A stretch of 64,000 bases of DNA from Pelosinus sp. UFO1 (GTDB taxonomy: Bacteria > Bacillota > Negativicutes > DSM-13327), in NCBI RefSeq assembly GCF_000725345.1, contig NZ_CP008852.1, positions 1,269,693-1,333,692 of the forward strand, written 5' to 3'. Both the position numbers and the translations under genes were made by a program. Below, piece by piece: positions 17,793-27,199 of the stretch. The notes under the pieces are model-generated. The model worked only from the letters and a program-made list of their open reading frames with translations. It did not search any database and had not been told where the DNA came from. Position 1 is the first letter of the stretch, and every line of letters begins with the position of its first letter.

Positions 17793-17826
17793 AAAAAGCA
17801 TCACTCTGTATAGAGTGATGCTTTTT
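17793..17826. terminator. Bidirectional terminator
   Basis: AAAAAGCATCACTCT (17793-17807) pairs with AGAGTGATGCTTTTT (17812-17826), a perfect 15-base stem with A and T tails, between convergent genes. Confidence 0.9.
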
Positions 17827-17873
17827 GAAAAACAAGGGATAACAGAGCCATTTAGACTTCAATATCATCCTTA

Positions 17874-18365
17874 TTACAGTCTTTCTGGTACAGGACATGT
17901 TTTTGTCTTGTCCCTATTTACTTTGTAGCGTTGCTCGCCTTCTTCGAATCTTGCGCGTTCCGCATCAGAGGTTAGTTCTAGAGCAGGAACAGCGCAGGTG
18001 TGACCGCCTGCGTTTAAAGAGACCATTGTAAAAAATGCAGTTAGTGCACATTTGCGCGAGGCTTCCTTAAAGAGGTCTTCTACTTCAACGACAACGAAAA
18101 CTTCCATTGAGGACTTTCCTACAAATGTTAGGTGAGCATGACAGGTTACTAAGTTTCCTACATAGATAGGCTGATGGAAAGTTAGCTCGTCGACCCTTGC
18201 TGTAACAACATTTGAGCGTGCATGTCTGTGGGCCACTACATAAGCAGCGTTATCCATTAATTTCATAATTTCTCCACCATGAACATTACCAGCAACATTT
18301 GCCTGGTGGGGAAGCATTACTGTTGACATATCTACAGCGGAATCACGAATTGTTTTTGTTTGCAT
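17874..18365 (-). CDS. Acyl-CoA thioesterase (hotdog fold, YkhA/YciA type)
   Basis: 163 residues. The segment HQANVAGNVHGGEIMKLMDNAA is the hallmark of hotdog thioesterases of this subgroup, with the catalytic Asp in MDNAA. It hydrolyses acyl-CoA to free CoA and acid in the cytoplasm; chain-length preference cannot be told. The last ~25 residues are charged. AAAGGGG lies before the ATG. It stands alone; the 257 bases up to the exchanger gene hold nothing recognised. Confidence 0.9.
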   Translation of the reverse strand: MQTKTIRDSAVDMSTVMLPHQANVAGNVHGGEIMKLMDNAAYVVAHRHARSNVVTARVDELTFHQPIYVGNLVTCHAHLTFVGKSSMEVFVVVEVEDLFKEASRKCALTAFFTMVSLNAGGHTCAVPALELTSDAERARFEEGEQRYKVNRDKTKTCPVPERL

Positions 18366-18622
18366 TAATTATTACCCCTTTCCATTGATATATTTTATAA
18401 AGAAATAGTTGTAAAAAAGGTTGTTACCATTAGTCTACTTATAGCATAAAACAATCCATTTTTAAAAGCTAATTAAATTTTAAAGAAGATAATTTACATT
18501 GCTGAATATTAGGCATAGAAAGAAGACATTGACAGGACAATTTTGCATGGTTATAATTACGTAATCGCAACAGTTTTTTTACAGGACACAAAAGTGTTTT
18601 TAAACGTTACTGTAGTTACTGT

Positions 18623-19612
18623 TTACTTCAATAAAAAGACACATGCAAATACTAGATAAAATACTCCCGCATAGACTAAACGTATGGGAGATAGTTTGTC
18701 TCGCTTCAGTGTTATCAGCAAGTAAAAGATAGAGAGAAGGGTCATGATGCCAGCCCATATTAGGTGAAAGTCAAATAGCCAAGGAGTAAAGAATAAGCCG
18801 AGGGCAGTAGGAATGGTAGCTTGTATCATCATGGCACCGCTAATATTACCAAGGGCAAGGGTTTCCTTACCTTGGCGAATCCATATCACGGCGTTTAATA
18901 TCTCAGGTAATTCAGTAGCGATTGGGCTAATAAGAAGAGATACAAGGAGAGGTGGCATATTCCAAAGTCCACTAAGCAGTTCCAAATGCTTAACAAATAG
19001 GTGTGAGCTTATAAAAATCAGGAATAGGGAAAGAAAGGTCTGGAATAAAACCCAAAATACAGTTGGCTCTTTTTCCTTTGGTTGGAATGTTAGTGGATCT
19101 ATATCTTCTTCCCCAACAATACATTCTGCTCCCATTTCTTTATAAAAATACAAGCCATAGGCAGCCAAAAATAAGAATCCTGCAAAGGGTTTGATGCTAA
19201 AAACCAGTAATCCCATCAATACTTTAAATATAAAAATTGATACAAACCATAATTGATCGCGACTCAATTTGTTATTATCAATATCAATATCTGTTCCTAA
19301 TTCACGCTGTTTACGGAAAGAAATAATGCATAGTCCTACAACGGCATAGGCAATGGTTCCCAGTACAAGGGGACCGCCTAAAGCTGCTCCGACTCCAATA
19401 TCTTTTTGCTCGGCGCTAGTATTGAAAGCAACAGCAATAAGAGTTACCACGCTTTCAGGTAAGGCTGTTCCAAAGGCCGCCAGGATAGTTCCCACCGCAC
19501 ATTGAGCAATATTAAATTTTCTTCCAACCCACTCAATTGCATTAACAAAAAGCTCACAGCTATAATAAATTACGATAATAGCTACTAATAATGTTAGATA
19601 AAGACTTAGCAT
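18623..19612 (-). CDS. CaCA-family cation exchanger (probable Mn2+/Ca2+ efflux)
   Basis: 329 residues, about 10-11 membrane helices in two inverted halves. Each half has the alpha-repeat: GTILAAFGTALPESVVTL in the first and SLLISPIATELPEILNAV in the second, with the ion-binding Glu of LPE. Family members exchange Ca2+ or other cations for Na+ or H+. A manganese-responsive riboswitch lies in the leader, so this copy probably exports Mn2+ (or Ca2+/Mn2+). GGAGGT precedes the ATG. Confidence 0.9.
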   Translation of the reverse strand: MLSLYLTLLVAIIVIYYSCELFVNAIEWVGRKFNIAQCAVGTILAAFGTALPESVVTLIAVAFNTSAEQKDIGVGAALGGPLVLGTIAYAVVGLCIISFRKQRELGTDIDIDNNKLSRDQLWFVSIFIFKVLMGLLVFSIKPFAGFLFLAAYGLYFYKEMGAECIVGEEDIDPLTFQPKEKEPTVFWVLFQTFLSLFLIFISSHLFVKHLELLSGLWNMPPLLVSLLISPIATELPEILNAVIWIRQGKETLALGNISGAMMIQATIPTALGLFFTPWLFDFHLIWAGIMTLLSIFYLLITLKRDKLSPIRLVYAGVFYLVFACVFLLK

Positions 19613-19653
19613 ACAAATACCTCCAATGTAAATATATAAGGGGTAAAAACAAA

Positions 19654-19765
19654 GAGACCTTTGGTGCTAAAAAAGCACCAAAGGTCTCATTACGCACAAA
19701 TTGCGGGTACTACCAGGTTGGGAAACCATTCTGTTGATAGCACCTATGTTAATTACTCCCCTTCG
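19654..19765 (-). ncRNA. yybP-ykoY manganese riboswitch with terminator
   Basis: Read on the minus strand from 19765: AAGGGGAGTA, then TATCAACAGA, ACCTGG and finally AATGAGACCTTTGG, the conserved order of the yybP-ykoY aptamer (to 19678). The aptamer's 3' strand is also one arm of a perfect 14-base terminator stem (19654-19667 with 19675-19688) followed by TTTGTTTTT. Known mechanism: Mn2+ stabilises the aptamer and prevents the terminator from forming. It lies in the leader of the cation exchanger. Confidence 0.9.
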
Positions 19766-19773
19766 ATAAAATA

Positions 19774-19802
19774 ATTATAGTGTTTTTTAGTATTATAGTC
19801 AA
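19774..19802 (-). promoter_or_regulatory. Promoter of the riboswitch-controlled exchanger
   Basis: On the minus strand TTGACT (19802-19797), a 17-base spacer and TATAAT (19779-19774). The start site falls near 19767, right at the 5' edge of the aptamer, which supports both assignments. Confidence 0.85.
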
Positions 19803-19871
19803 GTTTACCAATTATTATACTAAGATATAGTAATGAAATGTATAAAAATAGGCCATAGTGGAGGAATTATA

Positions 19872-20822
19872 ATGAAGGTAATCCTTATTGGAATATTAGC
19901 ATCTTTCTTTTTCGCATCTACGTTTGTTTTAAATCGTGCCATGGATTTATCGGGAGGAAGTTGGATTTGGAGTGCTTCCTTACGATACTTCTTTTCTTTA
20001 CCTTTCTTAGTGTTGCTAGTCATGAAGCGCCAAAATATGAAAGCACTCCTGGATGAAATGAGCAGGAAACCCTTAGTCTGGTTTCGTTGGAGCACCATTG
20101 GCTTTGGATTATTTTATGCACCTTTATGTTTTGCTGCAGCAAATAATCCAGCTTGGCTCGTCGCAGGAACGTGGCAAATTACCATTGTTGCAGGTTCGTT
20201 ATTAGTACCTTTTTTTTATGATGAAATAAAAACAGCACATGGTACCTTGAAAATTAGACATAAGATTCCCAAAAAAGAAGTATGTACCTCTCTATTTATC
20301 TTACTGGGAGTGGGATTATTACAAAATAGTGGTAGTGAACGAGTAGGGGATGTATGGATGATGCTAATCGGTGTATTGCCAGTCCTAATTGCAGCCTTTG
20401 CCTATCCTTTAGGGAATCGAAAAATGATGGCGGTGTGTAAAGAACGGCTGGATGTGTATCAGCGGGTATTAGGTATGACTATAGCCAGTATGCCCTTTTG
20501 GATAATACTAGCCATATATGGGGTGGGGACTGTCGGTTTACCCAGTTCAGAGCAGGTGGTTCAGTCTTTTATTGTTGGGATTTTTTCTGGCGTCATCGCC
20601 ACTGTTTTATTTTTTCTTGCAACGGATATGGCAAAAGGCGACCCCAAAAAACTTTCTGCTGTTGAGGCTACGCAAGCAGGAGAGGTATTTTTTGCGGTAG
20701 TAGGTGAGGTAATATTTTTAGGTGGAAAAATACCTACTGGGTGGTCATTGGTTGGAATCGTTGTTATTGTAATCGGTATGGTATTACATAGTATAAATTT
20801 AGGCAAAGAGAATCAAAAATAG
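19872..20822 (+). CDS. DMT-superfamily multidrug-resistance-type efflux transporter
   Basis: 316 residues from ATG 19872, chosen because GGAGG lies just before it; an earlier ATG at 19833 has no such site. About ten membrane helices in two halves. The opening ILIGILASFFFASTFVLNRAMDLSGGSWIWSA-type segment and the long cytoplasmic loop after helix 5 fit the EmrE-like/multidrug resistance efflux group within the drug/metabolite transporters. Substrate unknown. Diverges from the exchanger; terminator follows at 20864. Confidence 0.8.
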   Translation: MKVILIGILASFFFASTFVLNRAMDLSGGSWIWSASLRYFFSLPFLVLLVMKRQNMKALLDEMSRKPLVWFRWSTIGFGLFYAPLCFAAANNPAWLVAGTWQITIVAGSLLVPFFYDEIKTAHGTLKIRHKIPKKEVCTSLFILLGVGLLQNSGSERVGDVWMMLIGVLPVLIAAFAYPLGNRKMMAVCKERLDVYQRVLGMTIASMPFWIILAIYGVGTVGLPSSEQVVQSFIVGIFSGVIATVLFFLATDMAKGDPKKLSAVEATQAGEVFFAVVGEVIFLGGKIPTGWSLVGIVVIVIGMVLHSINLGKENQK

Positions 20823-20863
20823 GAAACGAAAGTCTTTTTAGAAGTATTGTTGGGAAAATAGAA

Positions 20864-20902
20864 ACAGACTAGCAACAAATTTTTGTTGCTAGTCTGTTTT
20901 TG
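20864..20902. terminator. Bidirectional terminator
   Basis: AACAGACTAGCAACAAA (20863-20879) pairs with TTTGTTGCTAGTCTGTT (20883-20899), loop of three or so bases, T run after. It separates convergent genes. Confidence 0.9.
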
Positions 20903-20922
20903 GTTATTCTCACTTCTCATAA

Positions 20923-21462
20923 TTAGAACTTATGACTGATACCGAAACCTACACCATCTTTCGTTGCGTAATTATCGCGTTTATCTGATTTATAACCAAG
21001 ATTCAGAGAGGTTTGACCATCCATTTTATAGTTCAACCCTGCTTGCCATCCTGTAGCTATATCATTAGTCGTTACAGATGCATAGCCATCTAATCTAGGA
21101 GCTAAATTAGTATTTACGCCAATACCATAGAAGAATTTATCAGACTCTCCACTGTAACTGCGATCGCCAACGATCAGACGAATATTAGGATCTAATTTGT
21201 AATGGACATATATGTCCGTAGTATGGAAATCACCATATTCTGATGAGTAACCATTTCTTTCAATACCTGCAATAAATTTATTGGATAGGGCATTTTCTAA
21301 GTAAAAGCTATCATCCTTAACTCTATCTCCATTTTGATCTAAATTGTAATGATTATAGCCAATATTGGTTTCTCCTTGAGCTAAGTCAGTTAGGGGAGCA
21401 GCATAGCCAACACTAGTAGCTAACATAGTTCCTACCATAAGGGTCAGTATTTTCTTATTCAT
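20923..21462 (-). CDS. Small outer-membrane beta-barrel protein
   Basis: 179 residues from ATG 21462, preceded by TAGGAGG; a longer frame upstream has no binding site. Signal peptide MNKKILTLMVGTMLATSVGYA, cleavage after AYA-like GYA. The rest alternates polar and aromatic residues in short strands (FIAGIERNGYSSEYG, YKMDGQTSLNLGYKS) and ends GFGISHKF with a terminal Phe, as needed for outer-membrane insertion. About eight strands would fit. Probably a porin-like or structural barrel; not assignable to a named family. Confidence 0.75.
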   Translation of the reverse strand: MNKKILTLMVGTMLATSVGYAAPLTDLAQGETNIGYNHYNLDQNGDRVKDDSFYLENALSNKFIAGIERNGYSSEYGDFHTTDIYVHYKLDPNIRLIVGDRSYSGESDKFFYGIGVNTNLAPRLDGYASVTTNDIATGWQAGLNYKMDGQTSLNLGYKSDKRDNYATKDGVGFGISHKF

Positions 21463-21544
21463 AATGATTCCTCCTAAGATAAAAGTATTATACGCAGCAA
21501 ATGTGGCGGCAAACATCCAGTTCATTTGTTACGTGTATGTAAAT

Positions 21545-21608
21545 GATCGGCTATGTATCGGGTAATAGGTATTTATCATTGCAAAAATGAACCGATACTG
21601 TGCCGATC
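21545..21608. promoter_or_regulatory. Nested inverted repeat upstream of the barrel gene
   Basis: GATCGGC (21545-21551) and TATCGGG pair respectively with GCCGATC (21602-21608) and CCGATA further in, with 4-base gaps between the blocks. The double dyad lies 80-150 bases before the barrel ATG, near a possible minus-strand promoter (TTGTCA...TAAATA). A two-site operator or a leader hairpin would both fit. Confidence 0.45.
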
Positions 21609-21802
21609 AGTTGATGTATTTAGAATAACATGGAAGTGTGACAAAAATATGACAAAAATGACTGGTTAGTCTGTTTTGTTGGTAAAAAATTGCTTGTCCT
21701 TCAAGAAAACCTATGCTAAACTAATTTACTATTCAGTAACGTAATCATAGTACTTTCAAATGACGGAGAGTACTATGTAGAATAATAAAGGAGGGGAAAA
21801 GG

Positions 21803-22258
21803 ATGAATTCAATCTATTATTTGTTGGCATTCATTTCGGGATCAGTGTTAACTTTGCAAGTTGGAATTAACGGGAAACTATTACATAGCCTTGGGAGTCC
21901 TGTGCTTACTTCATTTATCAGTTTTATGGTAGGTACTATTGGATTAGGGGTTATTTATGTGTGTGCTGCTTTTCTTGGGGTACAAACAGTACCCTCTTTA
22001 CAGAGCTTTTCTCTTCCCAGCTGGTGGGCATGGAGCGGGGGGATATTGGGAGCATTTTATATTTTTACAGTTATTTTTGTTGCTCCGAAGATTGGATTTG
22101 CTAATATGTTTAGCCTAGTTGTTGCAGGGCAAATTATTCTGGCTATTTTGTTTGATCATTTTGGTGTGTTAGGAAACCAGATTCACAGTTTAACTGCGTT
22201 AAAATCGGTAGGTGTAGCTCTATTGATCGCTGGTGTATATTTAATTCAAACAAACTAG
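21803..22258 (+). CDS. DMT-family inner-membrane protein (DUF606/YdcZ type)
   Basis: 151 residues, five hydrophobic helices. LLAFISGSVLTLQVGINGKL at the N-terminus and AGQIILAILFDHFGVLG later are typical of the YdcZ/DUF606 half-size drug/metabolite-like transporters, which probably act as dimers. Substrate unknown. AAAGGAGGGG precedes the ATG. Stands alone; nothing is recognised in the 251 bases after it beyond a small hairpin near 22349-22371. Confidence 0.85.
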   Translation: MNSIYYLLAFISGSVLTLQVGINGKLLHSLGSPVLTSFISFMVGTIGLGVIYVCAAFLGVQTVPSLQSFSLPSWWAWSGGILGAFYIFTVIFVAPKIGFANMFSLVVAGQIILAILFDHFGVLGNQIHSLTALKSVGVALLIAGVYLIQTN

Positions 22259-22509
22259 GATGTAAATGTACAGTATATAAAAAGGTTCTATGCTACAAAA
22301 AAGTGCGTACTTGTTAAAAAAACTCCTACTGATTATTATAGTATTAGAGAAATATTGAAAAGTAATATTTCATATTGCTTAGTTCGTGAGCATAAAAATA
22401 TCTGATAAGGGTAGTTTTTTGAGGAAGTATAAAAAACAATATACTAAAGATACTACCTGGAAGATGCAAGTTCATTGGGGAAGCAGTTAATTAATAGGAG
22501 GTTGTATTC

Positions 22510-23502
22510 ATGTCATATTTACTTCAATCATTGCAAGCGGGTTCTTTGGCATTGGCTAATCGCTTAGTTATGCCGCCAATGGCTACCTCTAAAGCTGATA
22601 GTGATGGCAAAGTAAACTCAGGAGTACTAGATTACTATACGGAAAAATCCGAGGGCGGGTATTTGTCACTTGTTATCATAGAACATAGTTTTATTCAGCA
22701 GACAGGCAAGGCCAGTGAAAATCAGCTTTCTGTTGCCGATGATAGTGTAATAGAAGAATTAAGAAAGTTAGCAAATGTGATTCATCGTAATGGAGCTAAG
22801 GCTATCATGCAAATTAATCATGCGGGGAGTGCAGCTGATGAAAAGGTTATCGGCGAAATTCCCGTGGGACCTTCTGTCCTAGCCAATCCACGCAAAGGAA
22901 CAATTCCTAGGGAACTTACCCACCAGGATATTACTGCTATTGTCAAAGCGTTTCAAAATGCTGCCCGTCGCGTCAAAGAAGCTGGTTTTGACGGAGTGGA
23001 AATTCATTCTGCCCATGGATACCTGTTGAACCAATTTTTTTCTCCTTTAACAAACAAGCGTGTGGATGAATACGGTGGAGAAGTGCACAACCGTATTCGC
23101 CTTCATCTGCAAGTCATAGCAGCGGTACGTGAAGTCGTGGGTGATGATTATCCCATTCTATTGCGCTTAGGAGCTTCGGATTATATAGAGGGCGGAACAG
23201 CGATTGAAGATAGCAAAACTGCCGCACAAGAATTTGAAAAAGCTGGTATTAATATCTTAGATATATCGGGTGGTTTTTCAGGTTATATTGTACCTGGCAA
23301 CAACTCACAAGGCTATTTTGCCCCACTTACCGAAGCGATTAAGCAAGTTGTGTCCATCCCTGTCATCCTTACTGGTGGTATTATTGATGCGCAAGTGGCT
23401 GAGCAATTACTGGCAGAAGGTAAAGCAGACCTTATTGGTGTAGGTAGAGCTGTATTTAAAGATTCTAACTGGGCGAAAAAAGCAGTTGAAAGTCTTCGTT
23501 AA
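22510..23502 (+). CDS. NADH:flavin oxidoreductase, old yellow enzyme family
   Basis: 330 residues, a single FMN-binding TIM barrel. Visible motifs: NRLVMPPMAT at the start, MQINHAG, EIHSAHGYLLNQFFSPLTNKR with the active-site His pair, and VILTGGI plus ADLIGVGRA at the C-terminal phosphate-binding site. Reduces activated C=C bonds or similar substrates with NAD(P)H. It lacks the Fe-S and second flavin domain of the 2,4-dienoyl-CoA reductase type. TAGGAGG precedes the ATG. Single gene. Confidence 0.92.
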   Translation: MSYLLQSLQAGSLALANRLVMPPMATSKADSDGKVNSGVLDYYTEKSEGGYLSLVIIEHSFIQQTGKASENQLSVADDSVIEELRKLANVIHRNGAKAIMQINHAGSAADEKVIGEIPVGPSVLANPRKGTIPRELTHQDITAIVKAFQNAARRVKEAGFDGVEIHSAHGYLLNQFFSPLTNKRVDEYGGEVHNRIRLHLQVIAAVREVVGDDYPILLRLGASDYIEGGTAIEDSKTAAQEFEKAGINILDISGGFSGYIVPGNNSQGYFAPLTEAIKQVVSIPVILTGGIIDAQVAEQLLAEGKADLIGVGRAVFKDSNWAKKAVESLR

Positions 23503-23572
23503 CAGAGCATTACTGGCATATACGCCAATCTATCTAGCAATATAATCGAAGAGAAAAACTCTATTTGGTAAA

Positions 23573-23612
23573 AAGGAAGTGATTGGGGGAAAATATCCTA
23601 ATCACTTCCTTT
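23573..23612 (+). terminator. Terminator after the old yellow enzyme gene
   Basis: AAGGAAGTGATT (23573-23584) pairs with AATCACTTCCTT (23600-23611), T-rich tail. The remaining 220 bases before fabF contain no gene I can support. Confidence 0.75.
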
Positions 23613-23833
23613 GCATTATAACAAGTTACTGCGCAGAGTTTTCTGGAGTAGATATTTAGATAGGACTTTACCTTATTAATTGCATTGTGTGCTGGTATTT
23701 AACTACTTGAAAGCAAGAGTTGTTCATTTTTAAATCATCAATATGTTAAAGTTAATAAAGTATTATACTAGCGTATTGTGAAAAGTTATCCTGTGGCAAA
23801 GGAAAATCATAAAGTAACATTGGAGGTTTAAAA

Positions 23834-25060
23834 ATGAATAGACGTGTAGTTATTACAGGTATGGGGGCTGTATCTTCTTTAGGGTGTGGCGCAGATACAC
23901 TCTGGAATTCAATCAAGCAGGGGAAATCTGGCATAAGTAGAATTGAGAGAATTGATGTATCCGATTTACCTACGCAAGTAGGAGCTGAAGTAAGGGATTT
24001 TGATGCCAATCAGTTTGTGGAGAAGAAGGAAATTAAAAGGTTGGATCGCTTTACACAATATGCCTTGGCTGCTACCCAAATGGCAGTTGAGGAAGCAAAA
24101 ATAGATTTCGCGGCAGTAGATAAAGAGCGTGTCGGTGTAATTATCGGAACAGGCATTGGCGGTATCGAAACCATAGAAAATCAGCATAGCTTACTTTTAG
24201 AAAAAGGAACCAACAGAATTAGTCCCTTCTTGGTACCCATGATGCTGCCAAATATGGCTGCGGGCCTTGTTGCAATTAAATATGGCGCTAAGGGATTCAC
24301 TGAATGTACTGTTTCAGCTTGCGCTTCATCGACCAATGCGATTGGTGATGCTTATAAAATCATTCAAAGAAATGCCGCTGATGTGATGATTGCTGGTGGA
24401 GCGGAGGCATCCATTACAAGATTAGCATTAGCAGGTTTTTGTGCAATGAAAGCCATGTCAACCAATCTGGATGCTGCCACAGCTTCTAGGCCTTTTGATT
24501 TAGAGCGAGATGGATTTGTACTAGGAGAAGGTGCAGGCAGCCTTATTATCGAAGAGTTAAATCATGCTTTAGCGCGAGGAGCTACTATTATTGCAGAAAT
24601 TGTGGGGTATGGCTGTACGAATGATGCATATCATATTACTGCTCCTGATGAGAGTGGGGCCGCCCGATGTATGAAGTTAGCAATCGAGGATGCAGGGCTA
24701 AAGCCTCAGGATATTGGTTATATAAATGCCCATGGCACATCAACGCCATTAGGTGATAAGAATGAAACAAACGCAATAAAAACCGTTTTTCAAAAGCATG
24801 CATATGAGCTTGCGGTAAGTTCAACAAAATCCATGACGGGTCATTTATTAGGAGCAGCGGGAGCAATTGAGGCTATTATAACCGCTTCTGCTCTGAAAGA
24901 TGGTTTTTTACCACCAACGATCAATTACAAAACAAAAGACCAGGGGTGTGATTTATATTATGTGCCCAACGAAGGGAAAAAGGCTGAATTATCTTATGCC
25001 TTGACAAACTCCTTTGGTTTTGGTGGGCATAATGCAACACTGGTTTTAAAAGCGTTTTAA
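23834..25060 (+). CDS. fabF: 3-oxoacyl-ACP synthase II (FabF/KAS II)
   Basis: 408 residues, full length. The Cys-His-His active site is present: VSACASSTNAIGDA (Cys nucleophile), HGTSTPLGD (first His) and KSMTGHLLGAAGA (second His and the conserved Lys). Elongates acyl-ACP with malonyl-ACP in fatty acid synthesis. It stands outside a fab operon here, so it may be a second copy or serve a special product. GGAGG lies before the ATG. An AraC regulator follows 22 bases later and could be co-transcribed. Confidence 0.93.
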   Translation: MNRRVVITGMGAVSSLGCGADTLWNSIKQGKSGISRIERIDVSDLPTQVGAEVRDFDANQFVEKKEIKRLDRFTQYALAATQMAVEEAKIDFAAVDKERVGVIIGTGIGGIETIENQHSLLLEKGTNRISPFLVPMMLPNMAAGLVAIKYGAKGFTECTVSACASSTNAIGDAYKIIQRNAADVMIAGGAEASITRLALAGFCAMKAMSTNLDAATASRPFDLERDGFVLGEGAGSLIIEELNHALARGATIIAEIVGYGCTNDAYHITAPDESGAARCMKLAIEDAGLKPQDIGYINAHGTSTPLGDKNETNAIKTVFQKHAYELAVSSTKSMTGHLLGAAGAIEAIITASALKDGFLPPTINYKTKDQGCDLYYVPNEGKKAELSYALTNSFGFGGHNATLVLKAF

Positions 25061-25082
25061 AGTTTGGGGGCTATTCAAGGTT

Positions 25083-25982
25083 ATGATAGATATGAAAGAG
25101 ATTGTAGCGGCAAGTGTTAATTATATTGAGAATAACATCTATAACAAGATTAGCTTAGATGATATTGCCCAGCAATCAGGTATATCAAAATATCATTTGC
25201 ATAGAATGTTTAAGTCATTAACAGGTGAGTCTTTGATGGAGTATGTTCAGTCACGAAAACTTTCGTCTAGTATAAACGAATTGATTCATACCAATATGAG
25301 AATTATTGATATTGCTTTAGATTATGGTTTTGATTATGAACAGTCTTATATAAGGGCCTTTCGTAAAAAGTTTGGGCATACACCGCTAAAAGTACGTTTA
25401 GAAAATCTATCCGTAATCATTAAGGAAAAATTGAATATACATGATATTTTATCCCTTAATAATTCCATTATATATAAGCCATTTTTCGTTTATAAACCAA
25501 AAATGTATTTAGTTGGTAAGCAACATAAAATAGTAAGTAAATCTGGTGATAAGACTGCCAATGGCTATGGGAATGATTTTTATTATAATCATTCCCATAA
25601 GATTGTAAATGCAGTGAACCCAGCAGTATATTTTGGTTATACAGACTGGAGTAGAAATGATGAGGGATATATTTATTATATTCCCTCTCTTGAAGTCCCC
25701 AATCTATCTCATATACCCGAAGGGATGAAAGGAATCTCAATACCGGCGCATAAATATGTGGCCTTTCGTTTTGTAGGATTTTTTCATCCCAATGATATTA
25801 ATGGCAGGCAAGTAGGACGGTTATTAGTTCATATGTATTCCAAATGGATTTTTAAGTCAGGTTTTAAGTTTGCTGATACCTTTCGATTTGAGTATATTGA
25901 TACTTCTATATCAAAAGATAATTATTGTGAATTGGATATATACCAACCTATCATGGAAAATGATAGGAATGGTTTATTCTAG
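25083..25982 (+). CDS. AraC-family regulator with GyrI-like ligand-binding domain
   Basis: 299 residues. The N-terminal ~105 residues are two AraC-type helix-turn-helix motifs (ISLDDIAQQSGISKYHLHRMFK and IIDIALDYGFDYEQSYIRAFRKKFGHTP). The C-terminal ~150 residues resemble the GyrI-like/effector-binding fold found in Rob- and BmrR-like regulators that sense hydrophobic compounds. Start at 25083; an ATG nine bases later is about as good. It closely follows fabF. Confidence 0.88.
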   Translation: MIDMKEIVAASVNYIENNIYNKISLDDIAQQSGISKYHLHRMFKSLTGESLMEYVQSRKLSSSINELIHTNMRIIDIALDYGFDYEQSYIRAFRKKFGHTPLKVRLENLSVIIKEKLNIHDILSLNNSIIYKPFFVYKPKMYLVGKQHKIVSKSGDKTANGYGNDFYYNHSHKIVNAVNPAVYFGYTDWSRNDEGYIYYIPSLEVPNLSHIPEGMKGISIPAHKYVAFRFVGFFHPNDINGRQVGRLLVHMYSKWIFKSGFKFADTFRFEYIDTSISKDNYCELDIYQPIMENDRNGLF

Positions 25983-25983
25983 C

Positions 25984-26018
25984 AAAATAAATGTGAGTAA
26001 GTCACATTTATTTTTTTT
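25984..26018 (+). terminator. Terminator after the AraC gene
   Basis: AAATAAATGTGA (25985-25996) pairs with TCACATTTATTT (26002-26013) followed by Ts, two bases after the AraC stop. Confidence 0.9.
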
Positions 26019-26122
26019 GCAGAAAAGTATTCAGAAAAATGAGTGGAAGGAATATGTAGTTTGTAGCAGAATAGAAAATAAATGATCATTTAATGAAGAA
26101 TGTGAATTGAAGAGGTTAATGT

Positions 26123-27091
26123 ATGGATGTAAAATTAAAGTTAGCATATATTTTTATGGATCTTATCCTGCCCTTGGTATTAGGTTATCTATTTCGCCGC
26201 AAAAAGTATCTAAGCGAAGTAAATTGTAATAAGATGATTGTATTCAATATTCTAGTATTGTCCACTGCTCTGTCCATTCTTAGTTTTTGGACTTTGCCTT
26301 TGAAGTTGGAGTTAATGTGGCTGCCCCTCTTTGGAATCTTACTTAGCATCATTCCTGGTACTACTGCCTTTTTAATATCAAGTAATAAGTATGATAATGG
26401 GTTAGAGAAGGGGAGTTACTTAGTATCTGCTATTCTTTCCAATATTGGTACATTAGGTGGACTTTGTGCTTATATTATTTTTGGGGAAGCGGCATTTGCC
26501 TATACGCAGATTGTAGGCTTATTTCAAGGACTGGTATTATTCTTATTTTGTTTCCCCATGGCACAATATTATAAAATGAAAAGCAATCCTACAGGTGAAA
26601 ATAAAAAACTTACTTTTGGAGCTATGTTTTTTAACCGCAACCAGTTACCAGTTGTGGGTTTAGTCATTGGTATATTGCTATGTTTAGGCGGCGTTCCCCG
26701 TCCCGATTTTTTAGGTGCAGTATTTGACCCACTCGTTCATCTTTGCGCCTGGACGGCTCTAATTCCAGCAGGGTATTCCATTGAATTTTCAGGGATGAAA
26801 CAGTATTATGGTACTACACTTGATCTGCTTCCGATAAAGTTTATTATTACGCCAGTGCTAGGCTATTTACTAGCAAGAGAACTTTTCACCGATCCGGCAT
26901 TGCTTGGCACTATTTTGATAATCGCTAGTGTACCTACTGGAATTAATGCAATTGTAACTGCTAGGCTATATGGATTGAATCTACATGTGTCTGGTGCAGC
27001 CTTTGTAGTAACGACTGCCGTTTTTTTAGTAATTGTATATCCGATCTTATTTTTTTGGATTACAACAAATAACGTAGGTATGATTCATTAA
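26123..27091 (+). CDS. AEC-family membrane transporter
   Basis: 322 residues with about ten membrane helices in two blocks and a central polar loop (YKMKSNPTGENKK). The layout LILPLVLGYLFRRKKYLSE at the start and IIASVPTGINAIVTARLYGLN near the end is typical of the auxin-efflux-carrier (AEC) family, which in bacteria exports or imports organic acids such as malate. Substrate unknown. GAAGAGG lies before the ATG. Terminator at 27144. Confidence 0.8.
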   Translation: MDVKLKLAYIFMDLILPLVLGYLFRRKKYLSEVNCNKMIVFNILVLSTALSILSFWTLPLKLELMWLPLFGILLSIIPGTTAFLISSNKYDNGLEKGSYLVSAILSNIGTLGGLCAYIIFGEAAFAYTQIVGLFQGLVLFLFCFPMAQYYKMKSNPTGENKKLTFGAMFFNRNQLPVVGLVIGILLCLGGVPRPDFLGAVFDPLVHLCAWTALIPAGYSIEFSGMKQYYGTTLDLLPIKFIITPVLGYLLARELFTDPALLGTILIIASVPTGINAIVTARLYGLNLHVSGAAFVVTTAVFLVIVYPILFFWITTNNVGMIH

Positions 27092-27143
27092 TTAGGAAGA
27101 GTTCACTGATGGTTAAAAAAGGATAAACTGAGTTACAGATACT

Positions 27144-27184
27144 AAAAAAACTTGAACCATAACAGATATGGTTCAAGTTTTTTT
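27144..27184. terminator. Bidirectional terminator
   Basis: AAAAAAACTTGAACCAT (27144-27160) pairs with ATGGTTCAAGTTTTTTT (27168-27184), between the convergent AEC and htpG genes. Confidence 0.9.
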
Positions 27185-27199
27185 ATGTACCAGCAGGAC

